A DNA stretch of 64,000 bases from Pseudomonas citri (GCF_025336485.1 NZ_JAODAB010000002.1:372001-436000), one strand, 5' to 3'; counted from the stretch's first letter, positions 36,801 through 45,428 are shown. Notes: generated by a model from the letters alone, not told the origin. Program-made: numbers and translations.

Positions 36801-37742
36801 CGCCGCATCGCGGATCTCGCGTTCGCCCGGCAAGAACACCAGCACATCCCCCGGACTGCGGCGCTCGCTGCGCTCGTAGGCGGCGATTTCATCGAGGGTG
36901 GCAAGAATCGCCTGGTCGATGGTCAGGTCGTCCTCGACCCGGTTGCCCTCCTCGTCCTGCTCCAGGGTCAGCGGCCGGTACCAGGTTTCCACCGGGAACG
37001 TCCGGCCGGAGACTTCAACGATGGGGGCGTTGCCGAAATGCTTGGAGAAACGCTCCAGGTCGATGGTCGCCGAGGTGATGATGACCTTCAGGTCCGGACG
37101 GCGTGGCAGCAGGGTCTTGAGGTAGCCGAGCAGGAAGTCGATGTTCAGGCTGCGCTCGTGGGCTTCGTCGACGATGATCGTGTCGTAGCGTTCGAGGTAA
37201 CGGTCGTTCTGGGTCTCGGCCAGCAGGATGCCATCGGTCATCAGCTTGATCAGGGTGTTGGCGTCGCTCTGGTCCTCGAACCGCACCTGATAACCCACCA
37301 ACGCCCCCAACGGCGTCGCCAGTTCCTCGGCCACACGACTGGCCACACTGCGCGCGGCGATCCGGCGCGGTTGGGTATGGCCGATCAAGCCGTGCTGGCC
37401 GCGACCGATTTCCAGGCAGATCTTCGGCAACTGGGTGGTTTTGCCCGAGCCGGTCTCGCCGGCGATGATCAGCACCTGATGCTTGAGCAACGCCTCCTTG
37501 ATTTCGTCGCGCTTGGCGGCGATCGGCAAATTGTCGTCGTAGCGAATCAGCGGCAGGCTGGCCTTGCGCGCCTGCACCAGATCGCACGACGCCTGCATAC
37601 GCGCCACCCACTGGGCCAGCCTGGCCTCGTCGGGTTTCTTGCGCAGCTCGAGCAGCTGGCGCCGCAACCGGTGACGGTCGGCGAGCATGGCGTGGTCGAG
37701 GTTCTTCAGCAGTTTGTCGATAGCGGGGGCTTGGTCAGTCAT
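33831..37742 (-). CDS. hrpA: ATP-dependent RNA helicase HrpA (DEAH box)
   Basis: A 1303-residue helicase close to the size of E. coli HrpA (1300). Walker A GETGSGKT (95-102) and DEAH in IIVDEAHERS are seen, followed by SATID, NVAETSLT and QRKGRCGR, the helicase-associated and OB-fold regions, and the long C-terminal DUF3418 domain. The start is ATG 37742 (MTDQAPAIDKLL); the longer reading extends into a REP. HrpA is involved in mRNA processing and rescue of stalled or colliding ribosomes. Confidence 0.96.
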   Translation of the reverse strand: MTDQAPAIDKLLKNLDHAMLADRHRLRRQLLELRKKPDEARLAQWVARMQASCDLVQARKASLPLIRYDDNLPIAAKRDEIKEALLKHQVLIIAGETGSGKTTQLPKICLEIGRGQHGLIGHTQPRRIAARSVASRVAEELATPLGALVGYQVRFEDQSDANTLIKLMTDGILLAETQNDRYLERYDTIIVDEAHERSLNIDFLLGYLKTLLPRRPDLKVIITSATIDLERFSKHFGNAPIVEVSGRTFPVETWYRPLTLEQDEEGNRVEDDLTIDQAILATLDEIAAYERSERRSPGDVLVFLPGEREIRDAAEMLRKAQLKHTEILPLYARLSPAEQQRIFQSHPGRRVVLATNVAETSLTVPGIRYVIDSGTARISRYSYRAKVQRLPIEAISQASANQRKGRCGRVEPGICVRLYSEEDFLGRPEFTDPEILRTNLAAVILQMLHLRLGEITDFPFIEPPDGKAISDGFNLLQELSAVDRNSQLTPLGRQLARLPVDPRMGRMLLEAAKLGSLQEVLIVASAMSIQDPRERPPERQQAADQAHAQWKDADSDFAGLVNLWRGFEEQRQALTANPLRNWCRKNFLNYLRLREWRDSHRQLSLICRDLQLSLNKEPADYPKLHKAVLSGLLSQIGQKTEEGDYLGARQRRFWVHPSSGLGKKRPQWLMTAELVETTKLYARMVAKIEPDWIEPLAGHLIKKNHFEPHWEKKRGQVVAYEQITLFGLIVVGRRPVHYGPVDPVVSRELFIREALVRGEIQSKAKCLGANTRLLEQLDELEAKARRRDILADEETLFAFYDARLPAEIHQSATFDSWYRINSQKDPQLLIMREEDVLAREASEVTAAHYPDTLRVGDLTLPLSYHFEPNHPRDGVTLRVPAPLLPMLPPERLEWLVPGMIEAKCIALVRNLPKALRKNFVPVPDFVKAALQRITFAEGSLPQSLGRELLRMTGARVSDEAWAESAQQVESHLRMNLEIVDGQGKFLGEGRDLAELTARFAEASQAALAVPQTAKSQAPVEAKVFAPVAEKTQQKIAGLSMTVYPALVEEGGVVKEGRFPTPAEAEFQHRRALQRLLMQQLAESAKFLRGKLPGLTELGLLYRDLGRVDSLVEDILLVSLDSCVLEGEASLPRDGAALASLAERKRGGWTEHAERLAKLTLDILKLWHGLQKRFKGKIDLAQAVALNDIKQQLSHLVYPGFVRETPHQWLKELPRYLKAIEQRFEKLGSQVQKDRVWSGELANLWTQYQARAGKHAQEGKRDPQLELYRWWLEEYRVSLFAQQLGTKVPISDKRLGKQWGLVEA

Positions 37743-37800
37743 CAGGCAGGCAAGGGTCGTCGTTTTTGAGCAGGGGGCGATTGTCGCAGATTTGCGCACA

Positions 37801-37895
37801 TGTAGGAGCAAGCCTTGCTGTGGAAGCAAGGCTTGCCCCAATGCCGGTCAGTTAAGCCGCAACCCGGTGGGAGCAAAGCTTTGCTCCCACCGGGG
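37801..37895. repeat. Two REP elements between hrpA and aceK
   Basis: A first pair, GGAGCAAGCCTTGC with GCAAGGCTTGCCCC, lies at 37805-37838. A perfect hairpin, CCCGGTGGGAGCAAAG with CTTTGCTCCCACCGGG, lies at 37863-37894. They lie in the 173-bp gap after the aceK stop. Confidence 0.85.
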
Positions 37896-37915
37896 TCTTG
37901 CACAAATTCTAAAGG

Positions 37916-39637
37916 TCACTCGCTACCCCGATCCTTGCGCCGATACGGAAACACATCGATCACCTTGCCCGCCCGGATCGCCTCTTGCAGGCCTTTCCAG
38001 TAGTCGGCGTTGTACAGCTCGCCGTGCAACTGGTCGAACAGCTTGCGTTGTCCGGCGTCGGCGAACAGGAACGGCGGGAATTCTTCGGGGAAGACGTCCA
38101 GCGGGCCGATGGAGTACCAGGGCTCGGAAGCCATTTCGTCTTCTGGCGTGCGCGGCGCGGGGATGTGGCGGAAGTTGGCTTCGGTCAGGAAGCAGATTTC
38201 GTCGTAGTCGTAGAACACCACACGGCCATGGCGGGTCACGCCGAAGTTCTTGAGCAGCATGTCGCCGGGAAAGATATTGGCCGCCGCCAGTTGCTTGATG
38301 GCCAGGCCATAGTCTTCCAGGGCTTCGCGCACCTGGGCCTCGCTGGCGTTTTCCAGATAAAGATTCAGTGGTGTCATGCGCCGTTCGGTCCAGCAGTGGC
38401 GAATCAGCACGGTGTCGCCTTCCACCGACACCGTGGACGGCGCCACTTGCAGCAATTCTTCCAGGCACGCCGGCTCGAATTTGCTCAGGGGGAAGCGGAA
38501 ATCGGCGAACTCCTGGGTGTCGGCCATGCGCCCGACCCGGTCGACGCTTTTCACCAGGCGGTACTTCTCGATCACCGTGGCCCGGTCGACGTTCTTCGAC
38601 GGCGAGAAGCGATCCTTGATGATCTTGAATACCGTGTTGAAGCCCGGCAGGGTGAACACGCTCATGACCATGCCGCGTACGCCCGGCGCCATGATGAACT
38701 GGTCGTCGGTGTTCGCCAGGTGGTTGATCAGCGCCCGGTAGAACTCCGACTTGCCGTGCTTGTAGAAACCGATGGAGGTGTACAGCTCGGCAATGTGCTT
38801 GCCCGGCAGGATGCGCTTGAGAAAACCGATGAACTCCGCCGGCACCGGCACGTCCACCATGAAGTACGAACGGGTGAAGGAGAAGATGATCGACACCTGC
38901 GCCTCGTCGGTGATCAACGCGTCGATCTGGATGCCCCGGCCCTCGCGGTGCAGCAGCGGGATCACCAGTGGCCATTGGTCGCCCGGGGTGTAGATCCGCC
39001 CCACCAGGTAGGCGCCCTTGTTGCGGTACAGCACTGAGGAAAACAACTCCACCGTCAGTTCCGGATCCTTGCAGACCCAATCCGGCAGGTTCTCGCGCAG
39101 TTGGGCTTCGAGGCGCTGCAAGTCGCCTGGCAGATCGGCGTAGTCCTCGCTGAAGCGGTAATCGGCAAAGATGCTCGCGAGCATCCGGTCCAGTTGTCCC
39201 TGGGGCTTGTAGCTGCGGGTCTGGGCGGCGCGGGCCCGGCGCAGGCTCGGCCGGGTGGTGTGGATAAACATGGTGCCGTCGCTGATCAGGTCATGGCTGA
39301 ACAGCCCGCAGAAGATCGAGTTGTACCAGGTCTCCGACAGTTCATCGTCGAAGCGCAGGTCGATCAGGCTGATGTAGGCGCTTTTGACCAGCGGCCAGCA
39401 ACCGACGTCCATCAGTGTTTCGGCGTCGAAAGTCTTGTGCAGCCTGGCGACGGTTTCGAAGACTTTCTCTTCATACAAGTTGATGCGCGCCGCCGAGGCC
39501 GTTTGCGCTTCCAGCCATCGGGCCTGCTCGAACCGGGCGCGGGCGCCATCGGTGATCTGGCGGAAATGCTCACGATAATCGTCGAAGCCGTCGAGGATCG
39601 AGCGGGCGATATCGATGGCGGGCCATGGCTGCGGCAT
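37916..39637 (-). CDS. aceK: Isocitrate dehydrogenase kinase/phosphatase
   Basis: A 573-residue bifunctional enzyme that phosphorylates and dephosphorylates isocitrate dehydrogenase, controlling flow into the glyoxylate shunt. The ATP-binding segment [12 protein letters not shown] (about residue 317) and the catalytic region FYDYDEICF with downstream PEEFPPFLF match the AceK family. The length matches E. coli (578). It stands alone here, without aceA or aceB next to it, as is usual in Pseudomonas. Confidence 0.97.
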   Translation of the reverse strand: MPQPWPAIDIARSILDGFDDYREHFRQITDGARARFEQARWLEAQTASAARINLYEEKVFETVARLHKTFDAETLMDVGCWPLVKSAYISLIDLRFDDELSETWYNSIFCGLFSHDLISDGTMFIHTTRPSLRRARAAQTRSYKPQGQLDRMLASIFADYRFSEDYADLPGDLQRLEAQLRENLPDWVCKDPELTVELFSSVLYRNKGAYLVGRIYTPGDQWPLVIPLLHREGRGIQIDALITDEAQVSIIFSFTRSYFMVDVPVPAEFIGFLKRILPGKHIAELYTSIGFYKHGKSEFYRALINHLANTDDQFIMAPGVRGMVMSVFTLPGFNTVFKIIKDRFSPSKNVDRATVIEKYRLVKSVDRVGRMADTQEFADFRFPLSKFEPACLEELLQVAPSTVSVEGDTVLIRHCWTERRMTPLNLYLENASEAQVREALEDYGLAIKQLAAANIFPGDMLLKNFGVTRHGRVVFYDYDEICFLTEANFRHIPAPRTPEDEMASEPWYSIGPLDVFPEEFPPFLFADAGQRKLFDQLHGELYNADYWKGLQEAIRAGKVIDVFPYRRKDRGSE

Positions 39638-39767
39638 AGGGTTAACCTCGGCGGGTCATGCTTGTTATTGGCGACTGAGCTTAGAGGCCAATCACGCGGC
39701 AAGGCAACCATTGCCATCGCTATTGCGGACGGCGACACTTGCCGTCCCATCAAGGAAGGAGTGACTC

Positions 39768-40676
39768 GTGAACCTCATCGATTCCCTGCGTTTACTGTCA
39801 CTGGCCGCCATCTGGGGCGCCAGCTTCCTGTTCATGCGCATCATTGCCCCTGTCCTTGGCACCCTCCCCACCGCGTTCTTCCGTGTGTCCATCGCCTTCG
39901 TCGGCTTGTTGGTGATCCTGGCGATGATGCGCATCGACTGGAATTTTCGCGGCAAGCTCAAAGTGGTGATGGGGCTGGGGCTGATCAACTCCGGTATTCC
40001 GGCCACCTTCTACTCCCTGGCGGCCCAGGTGCTGCCGGCCGGTTACTCGGCGATCTTCAACGCCACCACGCCACTGATGGGCGTGCTGATCGGTGGTTTG
40101 TTCTTCAGCGAAAAACTCACCACGGCCAAGGTCAGCGGTGTGTTCCTCGGGCTGCTCGGCGTCGGCATCCTCACCCGCGCAGGTCCGGTGGCCTTCGACC
40201 TGCCCTTGCTGATGGGCGCCCTCGCCTGCCTGATGGCCACCACCTGCTACGGCTTCGCCGGCTTCCTCACCCGCCGTTGGCTGGATCATCAAGGTGGGCT
40301 CGACAGTCGCCTTTCGGCCCTGGGCAGCATGTTGGGGGCCACGGTGTTCCTGTTGCCGCTGTTTGGCTACAGCGTCATCAGCCAACCGCCGGCCAGTTGG
40401 GGTGGCTGGAGCGTGTGGTTGTCGCTGCTGGGACTGGGGCTGGTGTGTACCGCGCTGGCGTACATTCTTTATTTCCGCCTGCTCAGTTCCATCGGCCCGG
40501 TCAAATCCATGACGGTGACCTTCCTGATCCCGCCGTTCGGCGTGCTGTGGGGCGCGTTGCTGCTGGATGAGCCGCTGGGGATGGCGCATCTGTATGGCGG
40601 CGTGTTGATCGCGGTGGCGTTGTGGTTGGTGTTGAAGCCTGCGGCGGTGGAGCCGGCTGAGGTGTCTGCCCGGTAG
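39768..40676 (+). CDS. EamA/DMT-family transporter
   Basis: A 302-residue inner-membrane carrier with ten hydrophobic segments in two EamA repeats (AAIWGASFLFMRII at the N-terminus; GLGLVCTALAYILYFRLLSSIG in the second repeat). The start codon is GTG at 39768 with a strong AAGGAAGGA site eight bases upstream. It is divergent from aceK. The substrate is unknown. Confidence 0.9.
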   Translation: MNLIDSLRLLSLAAIWGASFLFMRIIAPVLGTLPTAFFRVSIAFVGLLVILAMMRIDWNFRGKLKVVMGLGLINSGIPATFYSLAAQVLPAGYSAIFNATTPLMGVLIGGLFFSEKLTTAKVSGVFLGLLGVGILTRAGPVAFDLPLLMGALACLMATTCYGFAGFLTRRWLDHQGGLDSRLSALGSMLGATVFLLPLFGYSVISQPPASWGGWSVWLSLLGLGLVCTALAYILYFRLLSSIGPVKSMTVTFLIPPFGVLWGALLLDEPLGMAHLYGGVLIAVALWLVLKPAAVEPAEVSAR

Positions 40677-40699
40677 TCCATAGGTGTGGCTGAGGACGT

Positions 40700-40768
40700 C
40701 ATCGCGGGCAAGCCTTGCTCCCACAGGGCATATGCGGTTCTTGTGGGAACAAGGCTTGCCCGCGATAG
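40700..40768. repeat. REP doublet, inverted orientation
   Basis: CATCGCGGGCAAGCCTTGC and GCAAGGCTTGCCCGCGAT arms, with the CTCCCACA / TGTGGGA ends facing inward. It lies between the convergent EamA and lpxO-like genes. Confidence 0.85.
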
Positions 40769-40789
40769 CGATATGACAGATGTCGGCGA

Positions 40790-41728
40790 TTAACCGAACA
40801 ACCAATAACCCAGCGCCGTCAGCACCGCCACCGCCAACACCGGACGCAACGCCCGGTACGCCTTGGGATGCTTGCGCTTGAATTGCTTGACCCGGCCGCT
40901 GATGCCATCACTGAACGACTTGCTCCAGGCGTACGCCCGGTTGATGCCGCCGACATGTTCATCATCCAGGTTCTGCGGCGCGGTGGCGCGACCGAGGAAA
41001 GCGCTGACGGTGCGGTTGATGCGGGTCATCAGCCGGTTACTCAATGGCCGCTCGACGTCGCAGAACAGGATCACCCGCGTCTGCGGCGTTTCGTTCTTGA
41101 CCCAGTGCACATAGGTCTCATCGAACATGACGTCCTCGCCATCGCGCCAGGCATAGACCTGGCCATCGACGAAGATCCGGCAGTCATCGGAATTGGGTGT
41201 GGACAGCCCCAGGTGATAGCGCAACGAACCGGCGAACGGGTCACGATGTGGATTGAGGTGGCTGTCGCCCGGCAACAGGGCAAACATCGCCCCGCGCACG
41301 TTGGGAATACGGTTGACCAGCTCGACTGTCCTGGGACACAGCAGCTCGGCCGATGGCAGCGCTTTGTCGTACCACTTGAGGTAGAAGCGCTTCCAGCCTT
41401 TCTTGAAGAACGAGCCGAAACCAGCGTCGTTGTTCTTTTCAGCGGCGCGGATGTACCCCTCATCGAACAGGTGCATGGCCTCGTCGCGGATGACCTGCCA
41501 GTTGTCCTTGAGCACATCCAGCTCGGGGAATTTGCTGCGGTCCAGGTAGGGCTTGGACGGTACGCCGGAAAACAAATACATCAAGCTGTTATAAGGCGCG
41601 AACAACGCCGAATGGTTGACGAACTGGCGCAATACCGGCAACCGCGCCTTGCCGCGCAGGTGGACATAAAGCGTACTGCCCAGGAATAGCAGCAGTACCG
41701 AGGCCTTGGCGACAAACGAAACGGTCAT
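40790..41728 (-). CDS. lpxO: Aspartyl/asparaginyl beta-hydroxylase, LpxO-like
   Basis: A 312-residue Fe(II)/2-oxoglutarate dioxygenase. It has an N-terminal membrane anchor (about 8-23) and a hydrophobic C-terminus (about 293-311). Metal ligands are His161 and Asp163 in NPHRDPF and His208 in TYVHWVKN; Arg218 likely binds 2-oxoglutarate. LpxO hydroxylates a secondary acyl chain of lipid A at the inner membrane. The gene name rests on family resemblance; Pseudomonas carries more than one copy, so the exact paralogue is uncertain. Confidence 0.85.
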   Translation of the reverse strand: MTVSFVAKASVLLLFLGSTLYVHLRGKARLPVLRQFVNHSALFAPYNSLMYLFSGVPSKPYLDRSKFPELDVLKDNWQVIRDEAMHLFDEGYIRAAEKNNDAGFGSFFKKGWKRFYLKWYDKALPSAELLCPRTVELVNRIPNVRGAMFALLPGDSHLNPHRDPFAGSLRYHLGLSTPNSDDCRIFVDGQVYAWRDGEDVMFDETYVHWVKNETPQTRVILFCDVERPLSNRLMTRINRTVSAFLGRATAPQNLDDEHVGGINRAYAWSKSFSDGISGRVKQFKRKHPKAYRALRPVLAVAVLTALGYWLFG

Positions 41729-41846
41729 TCACAACTCCTTGTTGGAAAACAACACACACGATGCCGACGACACGGCGCGAGGGGCGCTCATGTTATAGGT
41801 CGTGACCTGGCTGGGGAACCGCCGAGTCGAAACATTCACCTTTGAG

Positions 41847-41934
41847 CTGTGGAGCAGAGTTCGCTCGCGAAACAGGCGCCTCGATACTTCAGAGACCGCG
41901 TCGTCTTCATCGCGGGCAAGCCTTGCTCCCACAG
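41847..41934. repeat. REPIN (REP doublet)
   Basis: An 88-bp doublet with CTGTGGAGCA at one end and GCAAGCCTTGCTCCCACAG at the other. Its spacer GCGAAACAGGCGCCTCGAT...GACCGCG matches the REPINs at 28452 and 51427. The left REP is partly degraded (GAGTTCGCTC). Confidence 0.88.
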
Positions 41935-41981
41935 ATTGATCCCTGGCCACAAAAGCGCCTCTGCCCTCCTGCTTTAGGCGC

Positions 41982-42956
41982 TTACTGCTGAGTCTCCTGC
42001 TCGGTAAACAAATCACTGAACAGCATGCTCGACAAGTACCGCTCACCCGAATCCGGCAGTACCACCACGAGGGTCTTGCCCTGCATTTCGGGTTTTTCCG
42101 CCAGGCGCACGGCCACGGCCATCGCCGCGCCGCAGGAAATCCCGCAGAGAATGCCCTCCTCCTGCATCAAGCGCAGGGCCATGGCCTTGGATTCCTCATC
42201 GGTGACCTGCTCGACCTGGTCGACAATCGACAGGTCGAGATTCTTCGGCACGAACCCGGCGCCGATCCCCTGGATCTTGTGCGGGCTGGGCTTGATCTCC
42301 TGCCCCGCCATCGCCTGGCTGATCACCGGCGAGCTCTGCGGCTCCACCGCCACCGACAGGATCGGCTTGCCGCACGTGTTCTTGATGTATCGCGACACCC
42401 CGGTAATGGTTCCACCCGTACCTACACCTGCCACCAGCACGTCCACGGCGCCATCGGTGTCGTTCCAGATTTCCGGACCGGTGGTTTTTTCATGGATCGC
42501 CGGGTTCGCCGGGTTATCGAATTGCTGCGGCATGAAGTACTGGGCGGGGTCACCGGCCTGGATCTCGGCGGCCTTCTCGATGGCGCCTTTCATGCCCTTG
42601 GCCGGATCGGTGAGCACCAGCTCCGCGCCGAGGGCCTTGAGCACCTTGCGCCGCTCGATGCTCATGGACGCTGGCATCGTCAGCATCAGCTTGTAGCCAC
42701 GGGCAGCGGCCACGAACGCCAGGCCGATACCGGTGTTGCCGGAGGTGGGCTCGATAATGGTCATGCCGGGCTTGAGCTTGCCCGAGCTTTCAGCGTCCCA
42801 GATCATGTTCGCGCCGATCCGGCACTTGACCGAATACCCCGGGTTACGTCCTTCGATCTTGGCCAGGATGGTCACCCCGCGCGGGGCGATGCGGTTGATC
42901 TGCACCAGTGGCGTATTGCCTATGGAATGGGCGTTGTCAGCGAATATGCGGCTCAT
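41982..42956 (-). CDS. cysK: Cysteine synthase A (O-acetylserine sulfhydrylase)
   Basis: A 324-residue PLP enzyme that makes L-cysteine from O-acetylserine and sulfide. The Schiff-base lysine lies in GYSVKCR (Lys44), the substrate loop is TSGNTG (71-76), and the PLP phosphate loop is GTGGT near 177. The length and motifs favour CysK over CysM. I start at ATG 42956 ([17 protein letters not shown]), with AAGGA upstream; the longer reading adds an atypical leader. Confidence 0.94.
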   Translation of the reverse strand: MSRIFADNAHSIGNTPLVQINRIAPRGVTILAKIEGRNPGYSVKCRIGANMIWDAESSGKLKPGMTIIEPTSGNTGIGLAFVAAARGYKLMLTMPASMSIERRKVLKALGAELVLTDPAKGMKGAIEKAAEIQAGDPAQYFMPQQFDNPANPAIHEKTTGPEIWNDTDGAVDVLVAGVGTGGTITGVSRYIKNTCGKPILSVAVEPQSSPVISQAMAGQEIKPSPHKIQGIGAGFVPKNLDLSIVDQVEQVTDEESKAMALRLMQEEGILCGISCGAAMAVAVRLAEKPEMQGKTLVVVLPDSGERYLSSMLFSDLFTEQETQQ

Positions 42957-43064
42957 GACTGGGGTCCTTGATGCAGTGGAATTCAGGCGTTCAAAGGTAA
43001 GCCTGTTGCCCATGGGCGTCCAGTTGCACCGAACGTTCCAGCGGCTACGACAGTCAATGGCTTT

Positions 43065-43224
43065 AGGCTTTGTACGAAAAGTGCCTGCGCGACGATCATG
43101 CTTCGTTGAAAACAGGCTCGTGCGCGAGTCCGATCGGAATGCTCATTGACAACCAGTCAACTCCGCTTCCTCGCCTGTTTTCGCCTTGCCTGATCGCCGC
43201 TCGGCGACTTTTCGTACAAACCCT
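43065..43224. mobile_element. MITE-like inverted-repeat element 1
   Basis: Terminal inverted repeats AGGCTTTGTACGAAAAGT (43065-43082) and ACTTTTCGTACAAACCCT (43207-43224) bound a 160-bp non-coding element. It has an inner inverted pair GAAAACAGGC / GCCTGTTTTC and a central block GGAATGCTCATT...CTCCGCTTCCTCG. The central block is shared with element 2 at 44321, so the two belong to one family. It holds no transposase. Confidence 0.85.
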
Positions 43225-43247
43225 AACAACGCTGGAGACTGACAAAC

Positions 43248-44324
43248 ATGAAGCGTCGATACAGCTGGCCACTGTGGATTTTCGCCGTCGTCGTTGCGTT
43301 GCTGGTGGCCCTGCATTTGAGCCTGCCCTATCTGGTACGCGACTACCTGAACGACAGGCTGGCCGACATGGGCGATTATCGCGGCCAGGTCACCGATGTG
43401 GACCTGGCGCTCTGGCGCGGCGCCTACCGGATCAACGGCCTGAAAATCGTCAAGGTCGAGGCCAAGATCCCGGTGCCGTTCGTCGATGCGCCGCGGGTGG
43501 ATCTGTCCGTCAGTTGGCACTCCTTGTGGTACGACAATGCGGTCGTGGCCGAAGTGGAGTTCAGCCGGCCCGAAGTCAACTTCGTCGACGGTGGCGCCAA
43601 TCGCCAGGACTCCCAGACCGGTCAAGGCACCAACTGGCGTGAGCAACTGAGCAAGCTGATGCCGATTACCTTCAACGAAGTGCGGATCCGGGACGGCAAG
43701 GTCACCTTCCGCAATTTCAACTCCAAGCCGCCGGTCAACCTGCGGGCCACCGAGGTCAATGCCAGCTTCTATAACCTGACCAACGTGGTGGACACCGAAG
43801 GCAAGCGCGACGCCCGTTTCGAGGGCAAGGCTTTGGTGGCCGAGCATGCACCGCTGGAAACACAGGCCACGTTCGACCCGTTGAGCGATTTCAAGGATTT
43901 CAGCTTCCGCCTGCGCGCCAGGAACATCGAACTCAAGCGCCTCAACGATTTCGCCGCGGCCTACGGCAAGTTCGATTTCAATGCCGGCCACGGCGACCTG
44001 GTGATCGAGGCAGAAGCCAACAACGCCAAACTCAGCGGCTACATCAAACCCCTGCTAAGGGACGTGGACGTGTTCGATTGGCAGCAGGATGTGGAAAACG
44101 AGAAAAAGAACATCTTCCGCTCAGTCTGGGAAGCACTGGTCGGCACGGGCGAAACAGCCCTCAAGAACCAACGCAAGAACCAGTTCGCCACCCGGGTGGA
44201 GCTGCACGGCAACGTTCATCAACAAGACATCAGTGCCTTCGAAGCCTTCCTGCAGATATTGCGCAACGGTTTCATCGAGGCCTTCAATGCCCGTTATGAG
44301 CGACCGGCGCCTTCGAACGACTAG
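43248..44324 (+). CDS. DUF748/AsmA-like envelope protein
   Basis: A 358-residue protein with an N-terminal signal anchor (residues about 8-30) and a large periplasmic beta-rich domain. Segments such as VDLALWRGAYRINGLKI and FNEVRIRDGKVTFRNF are typical of DUF748 proteins, relatives of the AsmA/TamB-like lipid-transfer superfamily. The function is not established. The gene sits between two MITE-like elements. Its TAG stop is the TAG of the CTAG border of the downstream element, so the natural C-terminus may have been altered. Confidence 0.85.
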   Translation: MKRRYSWPLWIFAVVVALLVALHLSLPYLVRDYLNDRLADMGDYRGQVTDVDLALWRGAYRINGLKIVKVEAKIPVPFVDAPRVDLSVSWHSLWYDNAVVAEVEFSRPEVNFVDGGANRQDSQTGQGTNWREQLSKLMPITFNEVRIRDGKVTFRNFNSKPPVNLRATEVNASFYNLTNVVDTEGKRDARFEGKALVAEHAPLETQATFDPLSDFKDFSFRLRARNIELKRLNDFAAAYGKFDFNAGHGDLVIEAEANNAKLSGYIKPLLRDVDVFDWQQDVENEKKNIFRSVWEALVGTGETALKNQRKNQFATRVELHGNVHQQDISAFEAFLQILRNGFIEAFNARYERPAPSND

Positions 44325-44466
44325 GCTCTGTCTGAAAAGCCTTGATACTCGGTGATGCTGCGTTAAAAACCGCCTCGGAATGCTCATTTACTCCAGTAAA
44401 CTCCGCTTCCTCGGCGGTTTTCGCCTTGCCTCACCTTCGTCTCAAGACTTTTCAAACAGAGCCTAG
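44321..44466. mobile_element. MITE-like inverted-repeat element 2, bounded by CTAG
   Basis: Terminal inverted repeats TAGGCTCTGTCTGAAAAG (44322-44339) and CTTTTCAAACAGAGCCTA (44448-44465), with CTAG at both borders (44321-44324, 44463-44466). An inner stem AAAACCGCC / GGCGGTTTT encloses the same GGAATGCTCATT...CTCCGCTTCCTCG block as element 1. It is non-coding. The left CTAG contributes the stop codon of the DUF748 gene. The repeated CTAG could be a target duplication or part of the element. Confidence 0.85.
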
Positions 44467-44516
44467 TGGCCTGTACGGTTAATTTGGATAAACGAATTAG
44501 CCACACAGGCCACTAG
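44463..44516. repeat. Imperfect palindromic element, AGTGGCCTGT family, copy 2
   Basis: CTAGTGGCCTGTACGGTTAA and TTAGCCACACAGGCCACTAG arms are bounded by CTAG at both ends and share the left CTAG with the MITE-like element. It is homologous to 29831-29896. Its right CTAG supplies the TAG stop of the minus-strand DUF2442 gene. Confidence 0.85.
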
Positions 44517-45010
44517 GGTTTGCGCGTGACGGTATAACGGCCCTTCTGCTCAGCCACCATACCCGCCTCTCGTTGCAGCGAATCCCAGCCCAGGCAAGCC
44601 AGGGCAAGCGAGCGTGGTACCGCTTCGCGACCACGGCTGTAGCGACTGATGCTGCGGGTACTGACCCCCAGCGCCTCGGCTGCCTTGTGCAAAGGCAACC
44701 CGGTGCGGGCGCGCCAATCGATGAAGATGCGGGTATTTTCATCCACGGCGCTCTGCGCCAAGGCGTCCAGGTACAAGGTATCGGCACCGATCTGGATGTC
44801 CAGTTCGGGCCATTCCACGCTCCAACCATCGTCGCCCAGCGCCGCGCATTCAAACGCGCCCGCGTCGAGCAGCGGCTGCAAGCCGGGAAAACGTTGCACA
44901 TCGGCGCTCAAATCCAGCATCAGTCGCTGCCCGTCGATAAACGTCATATCCAGGCTGAAGGGCAGCAACGCCTGCACGGCCAGGAGCCTGGGTCGTTTCA
45001 TGGGTAACAT
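44513..45010 (-). CDS. DUF2442 protein with C-terminal HTH
   Basis: A 165-residue protein. The N-terminal ~85 residues match DUF2442 (LLPFSLDMTFIDGQRLMLDLS...DTLYLDALAQ). The C-terminal part (about 100-150: LPLHKAAEALGVSTRSISRYSRG) is an XRE-like helix-turn-helix. The ATG at 45010 is chosen for TGGAGG upstream; a TTG at 45019 is in frame. It follows a DUF4160 gene on the same strand after about 20 bases. DUF4160/DUF2442 pairs are common in bacteria and have been suggested to be toxin-antitoxin-like; here the HTH could give autoregulation. Its stop codon lies in a palindromic repeat. Confidence 0.82.
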   Translation of the reverse strand: MLPMKRPRLLAVQALLPFSLDMTFIDGQRLMLDLSADVQRFPGLQPLLDAGAFECAALGDDGWSVEWPELDIQIGADTLYLDALAQSAVDENTRIFIDWRARTGLPLHKAAEALGVSTRSISRYSRGREAVPRSLALACLGWDSLQREAGMVAEQKGRYTVTRKP

Positions 45011-45030
45011 CGTTTCCAATCCTCCAACAG

Positions 45031-45228
45031 TTACACCTGGTGAATCCTGACCCAGTCCAGCGCTTCCTTGATGATCAACGGCGGCGCCCGGCCCATCATC
45101 ACCTCGACGGTTTCCAGGCTCAACACCACATCCACCCCACCACCAGTGAGGTGGACATGGGGCGGCGGGTGATCCCTTTCGCGCAGTTGAATGCGGTAGG
45201 TGTTCTTGAATCGATATTTGGTAGACAT
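45031..45228 (-). CDS. DUF4160 protein
   Basis: A 65-residue protein matching DUF4160, with the conserved RERDHPPPHVHLTGGG near residues 13-28 and a C-terminal helix (PLIIKEALDWVRIHQV). The start is ATG 45228 (MSTKYRFKNTYRIQL), which fits the family length; an upstream in-frame start would add 26 unrelated residues. It is the first gene of a two-gene unit with the DUF2442-HTH gene. Function unknown; it is possibly the toxin-like partner. Confidence 0.82.
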   Translation of the reverse strand: MSTKYRFKNTYRIQLRERDHPPPHVHLTGGGVDVVLSLETVEVMMGRAPPLIIKEALDWVRIHQV

Positions 45229-45428
45229 GCCACCGAAACTATCGCCAAATTGGCGATATGCAATACTGGCAAGCGGCCGAGACTGAGTCAACATGTGACG
45301 CTCCATTCAGAGACTGAATACTGCGTCTGCGTTCACAGTCGGCGCGGCACCGCGTTATAGTCGGGCACGCTATTTATTTCGTACGCCCCGCCTCGCCAGG
45401 CCGGCGACACCGTTCGAGGAATTTGCAG

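Noticed and set aside
33489..37769. 1426-codon plus-strand ORF antisense to hrpA
   Set aside because: hrpA on the minus strand has every DEAH helicase motif; the antisense product is a Gln/Arg/Leu-rich shadow with no recognisable domain.
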